This document shows, one piece after another, positions 50,600 to 62,967 of a stretch of DNA of 64,000 bases. How positions within the stretch are numbered: the first letter of the stretch is position 1; each line of letters starts with the position of its first letter. This stretch comes from Xanthomonas translucens pv. cerealis (GTDB lineage: Bacteria; Pseudomonadota; Gammaproteobacteria; Xanthomonadales; Xanthomonadaceae), in NCBI RefSeq assembly GCF_006838285.1, contig NZ_CP038228.1, forward strand, positions 1,240,001 through 1,304,000, given 5' to 3'. The notes beneath the pieces were generated by a model that did not search any database, was not told the DNA's origin, and saw nothing but the letters and a program-made list of their open reading frames with translations. Position numbers and translations under genes: made by a program.

Positions 50600-50683
50600 G
50601 TCACGCATCATGTCAACATAGCGACCAACCCAGCTCATGGCCTACTGCCTGCGCGTTCCTCTTTAAGCTTTTAAGGTGCCCCG

Positions 50684-51250
50684 ATGAAACTATCCAAGCG
50701 TTTGTTTTTCCTCGCGATCCTTGCCGCTGCCGGCACCGTCGGCAGTGCCTGGGCGGCGTCATTGCTGGACCTGGACTACCGTCCGCTGGCCGGCAAGGAT
50801 AAGGTGAATCTGAACAAGACCTACGGCGGCAAGGTGCTGCTGGTGGTCAATACCGCCAGCAAGTGCGGCTTTACCCCGCAGTACGACGGCCTGGAGCAGT
50901 TGCAGCAGCGCTACGCCGCGCAGGGCTTCAGCGTGCTTGGTTTCCCGTCCAACGACTTCAAGGGTCAGGAACCCGGCTCGGAGAAGCAGATCCAGGAATT
51001 CTGCACGCTGACCTACGGGGTCAAGTTCCCGATGTTCGAGAAGGTACATGTGCTTGGGGCCGAGGCGACGCCGCTGTACCAGCAACTGACCAAGGCTACC
51101 CGCGTGGCGCCGGGCTGGAACTTCCACAAGTACCTGATCGCGCGCGACGGACGCGTGGTCGCGCAGTTCCCCAGCAAGATCGCGCCAGACGATCCGGCGC
51201 TGCGTGCGGCCATCGAACGCGAACTGAAAGCGCAGTCGGGATCACATTGA
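50684..51250 (+). CDS. Glutathione peroxidase with signal peptide
   Basis: The 188-residue protein has a signal peptide (MKLSKRLFFLAILAAAGTVG, cut near AWA-A) and a glutathione-peroxidase fold. Peroxidatic C61 lies in NTASKCGFTPQYDGL, the glutamine and tryptophan regions are GFPSNDFKGQEPG and WNFHKYLIARDG, and a second cysteine occurs in EFCTLTYGVKFPMFEK. It should reduce peroxides in the periplasm, probably with thioredoxin-like donors. It is followed by the FKBP isomerase gene after 87 bp. Confidence 0.92.
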   Translation: MKLSKRLFFLAILAAAGTVGSAWAASLLDLDYRPLAGKDKVNLNKTYGGKVLLVVNTASKCGFTPQYDGLEQLQQRYAAQGFSVLGFPSNDFKGQEPGSEKQIQEFCTLTYGVKFPMFEKVHVLGAEATPLYQQLTKATRVAPGWNFHKYLIARDGRVVAQFPSKIAPDDPALRAAIERELKAQSGSH

Positions 51251-51337
51251 TTCCAAGTCGATATCGTTGCCGCGCATGCGACAATGCGGCCTCTGCGCCA
51301 TCGCGGCGCCTCTAGTTCACTTCCAGGAACGTAGCGA

Positions 51338-52285
51338 ATGAAGATGGGAATGCGCGGCGCAGTGGCGTCGCTGTTGATGGGGATGGCGGTGGTGGCCGGT
51401 GGCGCGTCCGCGCAGGCGCCGGCGGCGGCCAAGCCGGCGGCGTTGGGCAGCGAGAAGCAGAAGGTCAGCTACGCGATGGGCATGGACGTGGCGCGCTCCT
51501 TCGAGCCCATCGCCCAGGACATCGATGTGGACGCCATGCAACGCGCGATCGAGAACGCCTTCAAGGGCGGCAAGCCGCTGCTGTCCGACGAGCAGGCGCA
51601 GGCCACCGACACCGCATTGCGCACGCAGATGGCCGCGCGCAGCGGGCAGCCGGTGCCGGGCATAGCGCCGGGCAGTCAGCCGCCACCGGTGTCCAAGCAG
51701 AACGTCGGCCTGATGCTCGGCGATCGCGCGGTCGGCCCGTCGCTGGCGCGGATCCAGAACGAGATCGACTTGACCACCTTGATGGGCGCGGTGCGTACCG
51801 TGTTCGCCAAGGGCGACACCGCGCTGACCCAGGAGCAGGCGACCGCCACGCTGCAGGCGTTCATCGCGTCCAAGCAGGCCGCCGCGGCCACCGAGAACCG
51901 CGAGAAGGGCAACGCCTTCCTTGCCCAGAACAAGACCCAGAAGGGCGTGGTCACTACGCCGTCGGGCCTGCAGTACATGGTGCTGCGCCAGGGCAGCGGC
52001 GAACGGCCGATGCCGACCAGCAAGGTGCGGGTGAACTACGAGGGCAAGCTGATCAACGGCGAAGTGTTCGACAGCTCGTACAAGACCGGCCAGCCGGCCG
52101 AATTCTCGCTCAGCCAGGTGGTGCCTGGCTGGAGCGAGGGCGTGGCGCTGATGCCGGTCGGTTCCAAATACCGTTTCTGGATTCCGTCGAACCTGGGCTA
52201 CGGCCCGCAGGGCACCCCGGGCGGCCCGATCGGCCCGGATGCCATGTTGACCTTCGACGTGGAACTGTTGGGCATCCTTCAATAA
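51338..52285 (+). CDS. FKBP-type peptidyl-prolyl isomerase (Mip/FkpA type)
   Basis: The 315-residue protein has a signal peptide ([25 protein letters not shown]), an N-terminal helical dimerisation part with [16 protein letters not shown] and two repeats of the FKBP-N pattern, and a C-terminal catalytic domain. The latter includes [34 protein letters not shown] and [29 protein letters not shown] precedes the ATG. It is a periplasmic folding catalyst; relatives include the macrophage infectivity potentiators. The ugd gene follows after 16 bp, so it may be cotranscribed. Confidence 0.93.
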   Translation: MKMGMRGAVASLLMGMAVVAGGASAQAPAAAKPAALGSEKQKVSYAMGMDVARSFEPIAQDIDVDAMQRAIENAFKGGKPLLSDEQAQATDTALRTQMAARSGQPVPGIAPGSQPPPVSKQNVGLMLGDRAVGPSLARIQNEIDLTTLMGAVRTVFAKGDTALTQEQATATLQAFIASKQAAAATENREKGNAFLAQNKTQKGVVTTPSGLQYMVLRQGSGERPMPTSKVRVNYEGKLINGEVFDSSYKTGQPAEFSLSQVVPGWSEGVALMPVGSKYRFWIPSNLGYGPQGTPGGPIGPDAMLTFDVELLGILQ

Positions 52286-52301
52286 CCGAAAGGGAGATTA
52301 C

Positions 52302-53645
52302 ATGCGTGTAGCGATATTCGGCACCGGCTATGTCGGGCTTGTCACCGGAACCTGTCTGGCCGAGGTAGGCCATCACGTGGTGTGCGTGGACATCGACCAA
52401 GCCAAAGTGGATGGGCTCAACAAGGGCGTGGTCCCGATCTACGAGCCTGGCCTCTCGCCGATGGTCAAGGCCAATCACGCCGCACGGAGACTGTTTTTCA
52501 CTACCGACGCGGCCAGCGCCATTGCGCATGGAGATATCGTGTTCATTGCCGTCGGCACGCCGCCGGACGAGGACGGTAGCGCCGATCTGCAGTACGTGCT
52601 TGCTGTGGCCCGTACCATCGGCCAGCACATCCAGGGACCGACCGTGGTGGTCAACAAGTCGACGGTGCCGGTCGGGACCGCAGACAAGGTGCGCGCGGCG
52701 ATCGCCGCCGAGCTGGACAAGCGCGGCGAGAGCATCGAGTTCGACGTGGTGTCCAATCCGGAATTCCTGAAGGAAGGCGATGCGGTCGCCGACTGCATGC
52801 GTCCGGACCGCATCGTGATCGGCAGCAGCAAGCCGGGCACCGCCGCGCGCCTGCGCCGGCTGTACGCACCTTTCAACCGCAACCACGACCGCATCGTGGA
52901 GATGGACGTGCGTTCGGCCGAGCTGACCAAGTACGCGGCCAACGCGATGCTGGCGACCAAGATCAGTTTCATGAACGAGATCGCCAACATCGCCGAACGG
53001 GTCGGCGCCGATGTGGAGAAGGTGCGCCAGGGCATTGGCTCGGATCCGCGCATCGGCTGGCACTTCATCTATCCGGGCGCCGGCTACGGCGGCTCGTGCT
53101 TCCCCAAGGACGTGCAGGCGCTGGCGCGCACCGCGCACCAGTACGGCCACGAGGCCAAGCTGCTGGATGCGGTGGAAGCGGTCAACGAGGCGCAGAAGGG
53201 CCACTTGTACGAGCTGATCCAGCGCCATTACGGCGGCCAGAGCGTAGCCGGCAAGACCTTCGCGGTGTGGGGCCTGGCGTTCAAGCCCAATACCGACGAC
53301 ATGCGCGCCGCATCCAGCCGTCGTCTGTTGGCGCAGCTGTGGGAGGCGGGGGCGACGGTGCGTGCCTACGATCCGGAAGCGACCGAGGAAGCCAAGCGCA
53401 TCTTCGGCGAACGCGACGACCTGAGCTTCTGCGAGGACGCCTTCGCCGCGCTGGAAGGCGCAGATGCGTTGGTCGTAGTCACCGAATGGAAGCAGTTCCG
53501 CAGCCCGGATTTCACCCGGATCAAGGAACTGCTCGGCGACGCGGTGGTGTTCGACGGCCGGAATCTCTACGATCCGCAGGAAATCGAGACCTTCGGCCTG
53601 GCTTACTATGGCATCGGCCGAGGGCGTTCGATCAGTGAAGCATGA
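52302..53645 (+). CDS. ugd: UDP-glucose 6-dehydrogenase
   Basis: Dehydrogenase of 447 residues. The NAD-binding start is [26 protein letters not shown], the catalytic cysteine (about 266) lies in [12 protein letters not shown], and [17 protein letters not shown] is the UDP-binding segment. It makes UDP-glucuronate for exopolysaccharides such as xanthan and for lipid A or O-antigen decoration. AGGGAG stands before the ATG. The slyX start overlaps its end by 11 bp. Confidence 0.96.
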   Translation: MRVAIFGTGYVGLVTGTCLAEVGHHVVCVDIDQAKVDGLNKGVVPIYEPGLSPMVKANHAARRLFFTTDAASAIAHGDIVFIAVGTPPDEDGSADLQYVLAVARTIGQHIQGPTVVVNKSTVPVGTADKVRAAIAAELDKRGESIEFDVVSNPEFLKEGDAVADCMRPDRIVIGSSKPGTAARLRRLYAPFNRNHDRIVEMDVRSAELTKYAANAMLATKISFMNEIANIAERVGADVEKVRQGIGSDPRIGWHFIYPGAGYGGSCFPKDVQALARTAHQYGHEAKLLDAVEAVNEAQKGHLYELIQRHYGGQSVAGKTFAVWGLAFKPNTDDMRAASSRRLLAQLWEAGATVRAYDPEATEEAKRIFGERDDLSFCEDAFAALEGADALVVVTEWKQFRSPDFTRIKELLGDAVVFDGRNLYDPQEIETFGLAYYGIGRGRSISEA

Positions 53646-53871
53646 CTTCTCCACCCAGGATCGATTGCTGGAGAACCGGTTGATCGAGCTGGAGACGCGC
53701 CTGTCCTTCCAGGAACAGGCGCTGTCCGAGGTGAGCGATGCGTTGGCCGAGGCACGCGCCGAAAGCCAACGCAACGCCACGCTGCTGCGCCACCTGCTCG
53801 AAGACCTGGGCAAGGTGCGCAGCACGCTGTATGCCGACGCCGCCGACGAACCACCCCCTCCGCATTATTGA
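53635..53871 (+). CDS. slyX: SlyX family protein
   Basis: The GTG at 53635 with GAGGG upstream gives 78 residues ([23 protein letters not shown]). It is a single short coiled-coil ([26 protein letters not shown]) ending in a proline-rich tail (DEPPPPHY), the SlyX layout. An upstream ATG at 53608 would extend the overlap with ugd to 38 bp. Its function is unknown. Confidence 0.85.
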   Translation: MKHDFSTQDRLLENRLIELETRLSFQEQALSEVSDALAEARAESQRNATLLRHLLEDLGKVRSTLYADAADEPPPPHY

Positions 53872-53892
53872 TACCGATCCGATCCTGCCACG

Positions 53893-54687
53893 ATGAGCGA
53901 TACCCTCCGCGACCAGCTGCTGGGCCTGGGCTTCAAGCCTGTGCCGAAACCCGAACGCCCAGAGCGCAACGCCACGCCCGCGCAGCCGTCGCGTGGGCGG
54001 CACGGCCAGCATCAGGGGCATGGCCACAAGCCGTCAGGCGCGCGTGGCGAACGCCCGCACGCCGCTGGCAAACCCGGTGGCGGACGCGCGCATGACGGCG
54101 CCGGCCGTGCGCGTGGCGACGGCGCCGCTCGCCCGCATGCGGCAGGCGACGGCCGTGGCCGTCCGCAGGCTGCGGGCAGGTCGCAGGGGCCAAGCCGTCC
54201 GCAGGGCGCGCCTGGCCAGCAACCGGCGCGGCCGCAATCGGCACGGCCGCCGCGCTCGCGCGAGGACATCGATCTGGCCAAGGCCTATGCGATCCGTGCG
54301 CAGCGCGAGAAGGACGAGCGCATCGAGGCCGAGCGGCTCAAGCAGGAACAGGCACGGCTGCGCCGCGAGGCGCGGGCCAAGCTCGACGACCTGCTCAAGG
54401 ACCAGGCGCTGAACCACGCCGAGGCCGACATCGCCCGCCATTTTCCCTATGGCGGCAAGATCAAGCGCATCTACGTCACCGCCGAGCAGCTCAAGGCGCT
54501 CAATGCCGGCGAGCTGGGCGTGCTGCAGCAGAACGGCCGCTACCTGCTGGTGACGGCGGCGCTGCTGGATCAGGCCGAGGCGATCTTCCCAGCGTCGGTG
54601 GCGCTGCGGGTGGATCCGAACGCCACGGCCGAAGAAGATCCCTACGCCGATCCGAAGTACCAGATCCCCGACGATCTGGTCTGGTAA
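53893..54687 (+). CDS. DUF2058 (YaiL-type) nucleoprotein-like protein
   Basis: The protein has 264 residues. It begins MSDTLRDQLLGLGFKPVPKPER and has a long low-complexity Gly/His/Arg/Ala stretch (about 25-120). A charged helix with SREDIDLAKAYAIRAQREKDERIEAERLKQEQ follows, then the globular end (HFPYGGKIKRIYVTAEQLKALNAGELGVLQQNGRYLL). The start and end match the DUF2058 family. The low-complexity insert is longer than usual and could bind nucleic acid. It is 22 bp after slyX and 2 bp before the acyltransferase gene. Confidence 0.85.
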   Translation: MSDTLRDQLLGLGFKPVPKPERPERNATPAQPSRGRHGQHQGHGHKPSGARGERPHAAGKPGGGRAHDGAGRARGDGAARPHAAGDGRGRPQAAGRSQGPSRPQGAPGQQPARPQSARPPRSREDIDLAKAYAIRAQREKDERIEAERLKQEQARLRREARAKLDDLLKDQALNHAEADIARHFPYGGKIKRIYVTAEQLKALNAGELGVLQQNGRYLLVTAALLDQAEAIFPASVALRVDPNATAEEDPYADPKYQIPDDLVW

Positions 54688-54689
54688 GC

Positions 54690-56834
54690 ATGGCGTTCCC
54701 AGGGATGGGGAGCGCAGGCACCGAGCGCCTGCATCGGCCATCGCCCGCGTACGCAGCGGGCGGCTATCTGCCGTATATCGACGGACTGCGTGCGTTCGCG
54801 GTGCTGGCGGTCATTGCCTACCACCTGGATCCGGCCTGGCTGCCGGGCGGGTTCACCGGCGTCGATGTGTTCTTCGTGATTTCCGGTTTCGTGGTCAGCG
54901 CCTCGCTGCAGCGCTTGCCGGCGGCCGGCAGCTGCGGCGTGTTCGCGCAGTTCTACGCGCGGCGCATGCGCCGCATCGCGCCGGCGCTGCTGGCCTGCCT
55001 GCTGGTCACCGCGCTGGCCAGCGGCCTGTTCATTCCCGACTCCTGGTTGAGCGAGACCAGCGCCAAGACCGGGCGCATGGCCTTCGTCGGCCTCAGCAAC
55101 TGGGTGCTGGCTGCGACAGGCAACGATTATTTCTCGCCGAAGGCCGAGTTCAATCCGTATACGCACACCTGGTCGCTGTGCGTGGAGGAACAGTTCTACC
55201 TGCTGTTCCCGCTGCTGTTCCTGGCCTGGAACCGTGGCGGCCGCGGCCGCGTGTGGTCGCTGCTGCTGGTGGCACTGGCCTCGGCCGGCTCGCTGGCGTA
55301 TGCGCTGCTGCGCAGCCGCGGCGGCGGCGAGGCCGGCGATGCGTTCTACCTGACCACCGCGCGCTTCTGGCAACTGGGCAGCGGCGTGCTGCTGTACCAG
55401 GCGCTGGCGCGGAGCGGGCGTTTCGATGCCGGCGCTGCACCAGCGCCGTGTGCCGCCTGGAACTGGCGTTCGCCGCTGCTGGCATTGGCGCTGGGGGCGG
55501 TCGGTTACGGATTGTGGCGTGCACGCCCCGGGTACTCGCCGTGGCCCGATGGCCTGTGGCCGGTGCTCGGCACGCTGGGCCTGCTGGCCCTGCTGCACGG
55601 CGCGCCCGCCGGCTTGATCAAGCGGGCGCTGTCGCAGCGCGCGGTGGTGGCGATCGGCCGCGTGTCCTATTCGCTATACCTTTGGCATTGGCCGGTCTTC
55701 GTGCTGTTCCGCTGGACCGTGGGCCTGGAATCGGCGCTGGCCAAAGCGCTGGCGCTGCTGCTGGTGGCGGCGCTGGCGATCGCGTCGTACCGCTGGGTGG
55801 AACTGCCGTGGCGCAGCGGCCGCATCGGCAGGATGCGCACCCCGGCGCGAACCATCGCCACCGGGCTGGGCCTGATCCTGCTCGCCGCCGGCATGCATGC
55901 GCTGCTGCTGGACACGCAGCGCTACTACTCGCTGAGCACGGTGAGCCGGCATCCGCTGGACTGGTACGCGTATGCCAAGGGCATGCGCAAGGAGTTCCCG
56001 CATTGCACGCTGAAGACCGGACGGGCGGAGCTGCATGTCGGCAGCGCCAAGCTGGTCGAGCGCGGCGACTGCGACTTGCATAACCGCGATGGCGGGCAGC
56101 TGTTCGTCGCCGGCGATTCGCATGCGCTGGCCTACAACGAACTGCTGCGCCGCTTCGCGCTACAGAGCGGGGTGGCGGTACGGCTGTACGGCGTCGGCGG
56201 GTGTCCGATCGTCGGCCTGCAGGCCTGGCAGGCGACGCATGCTGGATGTCAGGCGTACGAGCGCAGCACCATGGCCGACGTGCAGGCGCAGGCGCGCGCC
56301 GGCGACGTGCTGTTCCTGCCCGCGCTGCGGCTGCTGCGTCTGGCCGAGCAGACCCAGTTGTTCGACGAGGCGGCGGTGATGTCCGAGCAGGATAGCGCGC
56401 AGGCGCAGGCGGTACGCGCAGCTGGCGAGGACGCAGCGGTGGCGCTGCTGCAACCGCTGGCGCAGCGCGGCGTGCGCATCGTGTTCGAAGCGCCCAAGCC
56501 GCTGTTGCGCGCGCCGCCGTATCGCTGTTCGGACTGGTTCAACCGCGGCAACGCGATCTGCGCGCGCGCCACGCAGATCCCGCGCGACACGATGGAGCGC
56601 TACCGCGCGCCGGTACTGCAGAGCCTGCAGCGGATCGCCGCGCGGCTGCCGCATGCCTCGGTCTGGGATCCGTTGCCAGTGCTGTGCGAGCCGCAGCGTT
56701 GCGCCGGCATGCGCGACGGGCATCCGCTGTTCTTCGATGCCGATCACCTCAGTGGCTACGGCAATCGGCTGTTGTTGCCGAGCTTCACCGCACATTTCAA
56801 GGCGCTGCAGTCACAATCGGGGGCGACGCAGTGA
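54690..56834 (+). CDS. Acyltransferase 3 with C-terminal SGNH domain (OafA type)
   Basis: The 714-residue protein has about ten membrane segments in the first 400 residues, beginning YIDGLRAFAVLAVIAYHLDPAWLPGGFTGVDVFFVISGF with its catalytic histidine (split here by many hydrophobic residues). Other family segments are THTWSLCVEEQFYLLFPLL and IGRVSYSLYLWHWPVFVLF. The C-terminal periplasmic SGNH domain carries FVAGDSHALAYNELL and ends with DADHLSGYGNRLLLPSF. It acylates polysaccharides such as O-antigen or exopolysaccharide; the target is not shown. It starts 2 bp after the DUF2058 gene. Confidence 0.93.
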   Translation: MAFPGMGSAGTERLHRPSPAYAAGGYLPYIDGLRAFAVLAVIAYHLDPAWLPGGFTGVDVFFVISGFVVSASLQRLPAAGSCGVFAQFYARRMRRIAPALLACLLVTALASGLFIPDSWLSETSAKTGRMAFVGLSNWVLAATGNDYFSPKAEFNPYTHTWSLCVEEQFYLLFPLLFLAWNRGGRGRVWSLLLVALASAGSLAYALLRSRGGGEAGDAFYLTTARFWQLGSGVLLYQALARSGRFDAGAAPAPCAAWNWRSPLLALALGAVGYGLWRARPGYSPWPDGLWPVLGTLGLLALLHGAPAGLIKRALSQRAVVAIGRVSYSLYLWHWPVFVLFRWTVGLESALAKALALLLVAALAIASYRWVELPWRSGRIGRMRTPARTIATGLGLILLAAGMHALLLDTQRYYSLSTVSRHPLDWYAYAKGMRKEFPHCTLKTGRAELHVGSAKLVERGDCDLHNRDGGQLFVAGDSHALAYNELLRRFALQSGVAVRLYGVGGCPIVGLQAWQATHAGCQAYERSTMADVQAQARAGDVLFLPALRLLRLAEQTQLFDEAAVMSEQDSAQAQAVRAAGEDAAVALLQPLAQRGVRIVFEAPKPLLRAPPYRCSDWFNRGNAICARATQIPRDTMERYRAPVLQSLQRIAARLPHASVWDPLPVLCEPQRCAGMRDGHPLFFDADHLSGYGNRLLLPSFTAHFKALQSQSGATQ

Positions 56835-56867
56835 GCCACGGCGTTGCCCATTTTTTGGAGTCGGACG

Positions 56868-57671
56868 ATGATCATAGCCATTCCTGTTGGCCCGCAGCGA
56901 GCGAACGTTCGCATCCGGCGCGCGGGGTACGCGCTGGTTGTGCTTGGCGGCCTGGGCGCGGTCGGAGCCGCCCGCGCCGATGACGCGCCGGCCTTCGATC
57001 GTCCCGGCATCGGCTTCGCCTCGCAAACCCTGCCGGCCGGTAGCGTCGCCTTGGAGCAGGCGCTGTCGGACGTGAGCTACGACCGCAGCAGCGGCGTGCG
57101 CAGCACCGAGTACGTGGCCGACAGCCGCTTGCGGATCGGCCTGAGCGCGCGGGCGGAGCTGCAATTGGCCCTCGACAGCCAGGTCTGGCAGCGCGTGCGC
57201 GGCACCGGCGAGGATTTCCGCGGGCACGGCGGCGGCGATGCCAGCGTCGGCCTGAAATGGGCGCTGCCGAGCGCGCGCGACAGCTTTTCCTGGGCGCTGC
57301 TCGGTACCGCCGCGTTACCGGTGGGGCGTGCGCCGTACGGCGACGACGGGCATCGCTACGACCTCGGTGTCAGTGCCGGCTGGGATCTGGACGGCGGGCG
57401 CAATGTCGCGTTGTACGCCAACCTCAGCGACAGCGATGACGGTCATGGCTGGACCGTGTCGCCGAGCTATACGTTCTACGCGCAGGGCAACCTCAGCGCC
57501 TATGCCGAAGCCGGCATCGGCGGCGGCGAGGACGAGATGCGCGCGCTCGGGACAGGACTGACCTGGTTGATCGCGCAGCGTGTGCAACTGGACCTGTCGG
57601 TGCTGCGCGGGCTGTCCGCGCCGACCTCGGATTGGCAGGGCGGGCTGGGCGTGTCGGTGCTGTTGCGCTGA
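56868..57671 (+). CDS. Outer-membrane beta-barrel-like protein
   Basis: The start at 56868 (MIIAIPVGPQRANVRIRR) has GGAG at good distance and gives 267 residues with a signal peptide (YALVVLGGLGAVGAARA). The mature part alternates strands and short turns (SRLRIGLSARAELQLALDSQVW, SVGLKWALPSARDSFSWALLG, LSAYAEAGIGGGEDE) and ends LGVSVLLR, as in outer-membrane or transporter proteins of the MetA-phenol-degradation type family. Substrate and role are unknown. It follows the acyltransferase gene by 33 bp and may belong to its transcript. Confidence 0.75.
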   Translation: MIIAIPVGPQRANVRIRRAGYALVVLGGLGAVGAARADDAPAFDRPGIGFASQTLPAGSVALEQALSDVSYDRSSGVRSTEYVADSRLRIGLSARAELQLALDSQVWQRVRGTGEDFRGHGGGDASVGLKWALPSARDSFSWALLGTAALPVGRAPYGDDGHRYDLGVSAGWDLDGGRNVALYANLSDSDDGHGWTVSPSYTFYAQGNLSAYAEAGIGGGEDEMRALGTGLTWLIAQRVQLDLSVLRGLSAPTSDWQGGLGVSVLLR

Positions 57672-57681
57672 GCTGCTGTTA

Positions 57682-57812
57682 GCCCCTCTCCCGCCGGGAG
57701 AGGGGTTGGGGTGAGGGTCCAGCGCGAAGCGTGTCGCGGAGTTTGGGTGCATGAGGCTACGCCCGTATCCTCATCCGCTGCTGCGCGCCACCTTCTCCCG
57801 GTGGGAGAAGGA
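57682..57812. repeat. About 130-bp inverted-repeat element after the barrel gene
   Basis: GCCCCTCTCCCGCCGGGAG and AGGGG form a hairpin at one end and CCTTCTCCCGGTGGGAGAAGG at the other. GGGTGAGGGT and CCTCATCCG lie inside. It is the same element as at 34614-34762 in the opposite orientation. It lies between converging genes. Confidence 0.8.
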
Positions 57813-57823
57813 ACCGCCGCCCC

Positions 57824-60604
<2,781 letters not shown>

Positions 60605-60712
60605 GGTCAGCCTTGCAGGGTCGTTGCGGTGGGCGCACGTGCGCCAGCGGCGGGGGCGGCGCTCGCCGCGCCGCGCGCGCATGCAGGAAGCGGCAGCGGA
60701 TGCGCGCGCATC

Positions 60713-61861
60713 TCAGGCCGCCTGTGCCTGCGCCGCCAACGGCGTGCGCGGACGCAGCCCGCGCATCGCCTCGGCGATCGCCTGGATGTGCGCCGGGGTG
60801 GTGCCGCAGCAGCCGCCGACCAGGTTGAGCAGGCCGGATTCGGCGAACTCCTTCAGCGTCGCCGCCATTTCCTCCGGGGTCTCGTCGTACTCGCCGAAGG
60901 CGTTGGGCAGGCCGGCGTTGGGATGCGCGCTGACGTAGCTGTCGGCGATCCGCGCCAGTGTCTCCACGTGCGGGCGCAGGTCGCTGGCGCCGAGCGCGCA
61001 GTTCAATCCCACCGACAGCGGCCGGCCGTGCGCCACCGAGGCGTAGAACGCTTCGGCGGTCTGCCCGGACAGGGTGCGCCCGGAGGCGTCAGTGATGGTG
61101 CCGGAGATCATCACCGGCAGGCGTCCGCCGCGCGCGTCGAACACTTCCTCGATCGCGTACAGCGCCGCCTTGGCGTTGAGCGTGTCGAAGATGGTTTCCA
61201 CCATCAGCGTGTCGGCGCCGCCGTCGATCAGGCCCTCGACCGCTTCGCGGTAAGTGCCGCGCAGTTCGTCGAAGCTGGTGTTGCGGAAACCGGGATCGTT
61301 GACGTCGGGGCTGATCGAGGCGGTGCGGCTGGTCGGGCCGAGCACGCCGATGACGAAGCGCGGCTGGTCCGGGGTGAGCGCCTCTACCGCGTCGCAGCAG
61401 TCGCGCGCGACCCGCGCGCCGGCCTTGTTCAATTCGTAGACCAGGTGTTCCAGGTGGTAGTCGGCCTGGCTGATCGAGGTGGCGTTGAACGTGTTGGTTT
61501 CCAGCAGGTCGGCGCCGGCGTCGAGGTAGGCGCGGTGGATGCCCGCGATCACCTCCGGCCGCGACAGCAGCAACAGGTCGTTGTTGCCTTTCAGGTCGTG
61601 GCCCTGCGGCGCGGCGTGGTCGCAGCCGGGACCGTGCACGTGCCCGGTGTGCGCGCTGTCGTAGCCGGCGGCGAAGCGCTCGCCGCGGTAGTCGGCCTCC
61701 TGCAGATCATGGCGCTGGATCATGGTGCCCATCGCCCCGTCGATGATCAGGATGCGTTCGGCTAGGGCCTGCAGGAGTTTTTGCGTGCGCTGGGGATGTA
61801 GCCAAGGTGCCGGGACCGGGGACCGGGGACCGGGGACCGGGGAAGTGAAAGATGCGCTCAT
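60713..61861 (-). CDS. metH1: Methionine synthase, homocysteine methyltransferase part
   Basis: The ATG at 61861 (AGGAG about 7 nt upstream) gives 382 residues. Residues 1-19 ([19 protein letters not shown]) come from a repeat element. The Hcy domain has [29 protein letters not shown] and the zinc cysteines C288 (GLNCALG) and C351-C352 (GGCCGTTP). Between GERFA and DLKGNNDLL it has a His/Gly/Cys-rich insert ([12 protein letters not shown]) absent from E. coli MetH. It works with MetH2 to methylate homocysteine from methyltetrahydrofolate. The gene overlaps the ArsR-methyltransferase stop by 4 bp and precedes metH2 by 108 bp. Confidence 0.95.
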   Translation of the reverse strand: MSASFTSPVPGPRSPVPAPWLHPQRTQKLLQALAERILIIDGAMGTMIQRHDLQEADYRGERFAAGYDSAHTGHVHGPGCDHAAPQGHDLKGNNDLLLLSRPEVIAGIHRAYLDAGADLLETNTFNATSISQADYHLEHLVYELNKAGARVARDCCDAVEALTPDQPRFVIGVLGPTSRTASISPDVNDPGFRNTSFDELRGTYREAVEGLIDGGADTLMVETIFDTLNAKAALYAIEEVFDARGGRLPVMISGTITDASGRTLSGQTAEAFYASVAHGRPLSVGLNCALGASDLRPHVETLARIADSYVSAHPNAGLPNAFGEYDETPEEMAATLKEFAESGLLNLVGGCCGTTPAHIQAIAEAMRGLRPRTPLAAQAQAA

Positions 61862-61918
61862 GCCGTTGCTCCTGCTTTTGCCTTTCCGGGTCCCGGGTCC
61901 CCAATCCCCGGTCCCGGC
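61809..61918. repeat. GGGACC inverted-repeat element across the arsR/methyltransferase-metH1 junction
   Basis: Left arm units (61809-61842: CCGGGACCGGGGACC and further copies) and right arm (61886-61918) are imperfect inverses. The spacer holds the ribosome-binding site and start of metH1 and the stop of the upstream gene. The right arm encodes the tail [13 protein letters not shown] of the methyltransferase; the left arm encodes [10 protein letters not shown] of MetH1. Confidence 0.88.
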
Positions 61919-62841
61919 TTCACCGCAATCAACGACACCACCTCGAAATGCGGCGGCCGCTTCTCGCGGGTCACGGTTTCCAGGCTGGACACGTCCAGCC
62001 CCGCTTTGTGCACGAACTTGCGCAGTTCCTTGGAGGCGAAGCCGAGGTTGACGTGGCCGTAGGCATGCACCGCGGCCTTGTGTTCGTGGCGGGCCAGGCT
62101 GCACAGCAGCAGGCGCCCGCCGGCGCGCAGCACCCGCGCCGATTCGGCCACCGCCTGCGCCGGCTTGGCCGCGTAGGTCAGCGCGTGCATCATCACCACC
62201 AGGTCGAAGCTGGCGTCGGCGAACGGCAGCGCGTGCATGTCGCCTTCGCGCACTTCCACGTTGCCCAGCCGGCGCAGGCGTTCGCTGGCCGCGGCCACCA
62301 CCCGTGCGCTGGTGTCGATGCACACGTAGCGGCGCGCATGCGGGGCCACCAGTTCGGCCAGCACGCCGTCGCCGGAGGCGATGTCGAGCACGTCGCCGGT
62401 CTCCAGCAGCGGCAGCGCGGTGCGCGCCAGCGCTTCCCAGGTGCGCCCGGGCGAGTAGTGGCGTTCCATGTCGCCGGCCACCGAATCGGCCCAGTTCTGG
62501 TCGGCGGCGCGGTTGGCCAGCACCGCGGCCACGCGTTCGGCGTCCTGGCGCAGCAGCGGATCGTCGCTGCCGGTGCTCAGCGCCAGCCACAGCGCACGCT
62601 GCGCCGGGTCCAGTTGCGCCTCGTCGAAGCGGTAGTAGGCCGACACGCCGGCGCGGCGGTCGCGCACCAGCCCGGCTTCCTTCAGCTTGGCCAGGTGGGT
62701 GGACACGCGCGGTTGCGCCAGGCGGGTGATCGCCGACAGCTCGGCCACGGTTAGCTCTTCCTGCTCCAGCAAGGCCAGCAGGCGCACCCGGGTCGCATCG
62801 GCGAACACCTTCAGCCGGGTCGACCAGTCCTCCAGATCCAT
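61858..62841 (-). CDS. ArsR-family regulator fused to a SAM-dependent methyltransferase
   Basis: The protein has 327 residues. Residues 1-90 form an ArsR winged helix ([42 protein letters not shown]) with no cysteine metal site. Residues 140-280 form a class I methyltransferase with [10 protein letters not shown] (151-160). The layout matches ArsR-methyltransferase proteins placed before metH in many proteobacteria, where they probably sense S-adenosylmethionine or homocysteine and control methionine synthesis. The tail after about 307 is repeat-derived. The stop overlaps the metH1 start (ATGA). A palindromic operator lies directly upstream. Confidence 0.93.
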   Translation of the reverse strand: MDLEDWSTRLKVFADATRVRLLALLEQEELTVAELSAITRLAQPRVSTHLAKLKEAGLVRDRRAGVSAYYRFDEAQLDPAQRALWLALSTGSDDPLLRQDAERVAAVLANRAADQNWADSVAGDMERHYSPGRTWEALARTALPLLETGDVLDIASGDGVLAELVAPHARRYVCIDTSARVVAAASERLRRLGNVEVREGDMHALPFADASFDLVVMMHALTYAAKPAQAVAESARVLRAGGRLLLCSLARHEHKAAVHAYGHVNLGFASKELRKFVHKAGLDVSSLETVTREKRPPHFEVVSLIAVKPGPGIGDPGPGKAKAGATA

Positions 62842-62871
62842 AATATCTTCCTATCGCGATATAGAGATATT
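62842..62871. promoter_or_regulatory. Palindromic operator between the met operon and the acyl-CoA dehydrogenase
   Basis: AATATCT (62842-62848) and AGATATT (62865-62871) are inverted, with a nested perfect palindrome TATCGCGATA (62852-62861). ArsR-type proteins bind AT-rich inverted repeats near their own start. The site touches the start codon of the ArsR-methyltransferase gene, so autorepression is likely. Confidence 0.65.
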
Positions 62872-62967
62872 CTGGTCCTGCGGGTGGATCGGGTCAAGTC
62901 GTGCACACGCCAGCGTATGGTCTGGGTGGCTACAATGGCGCACCAGACAGCCCGGGAGGGGTTCTAC

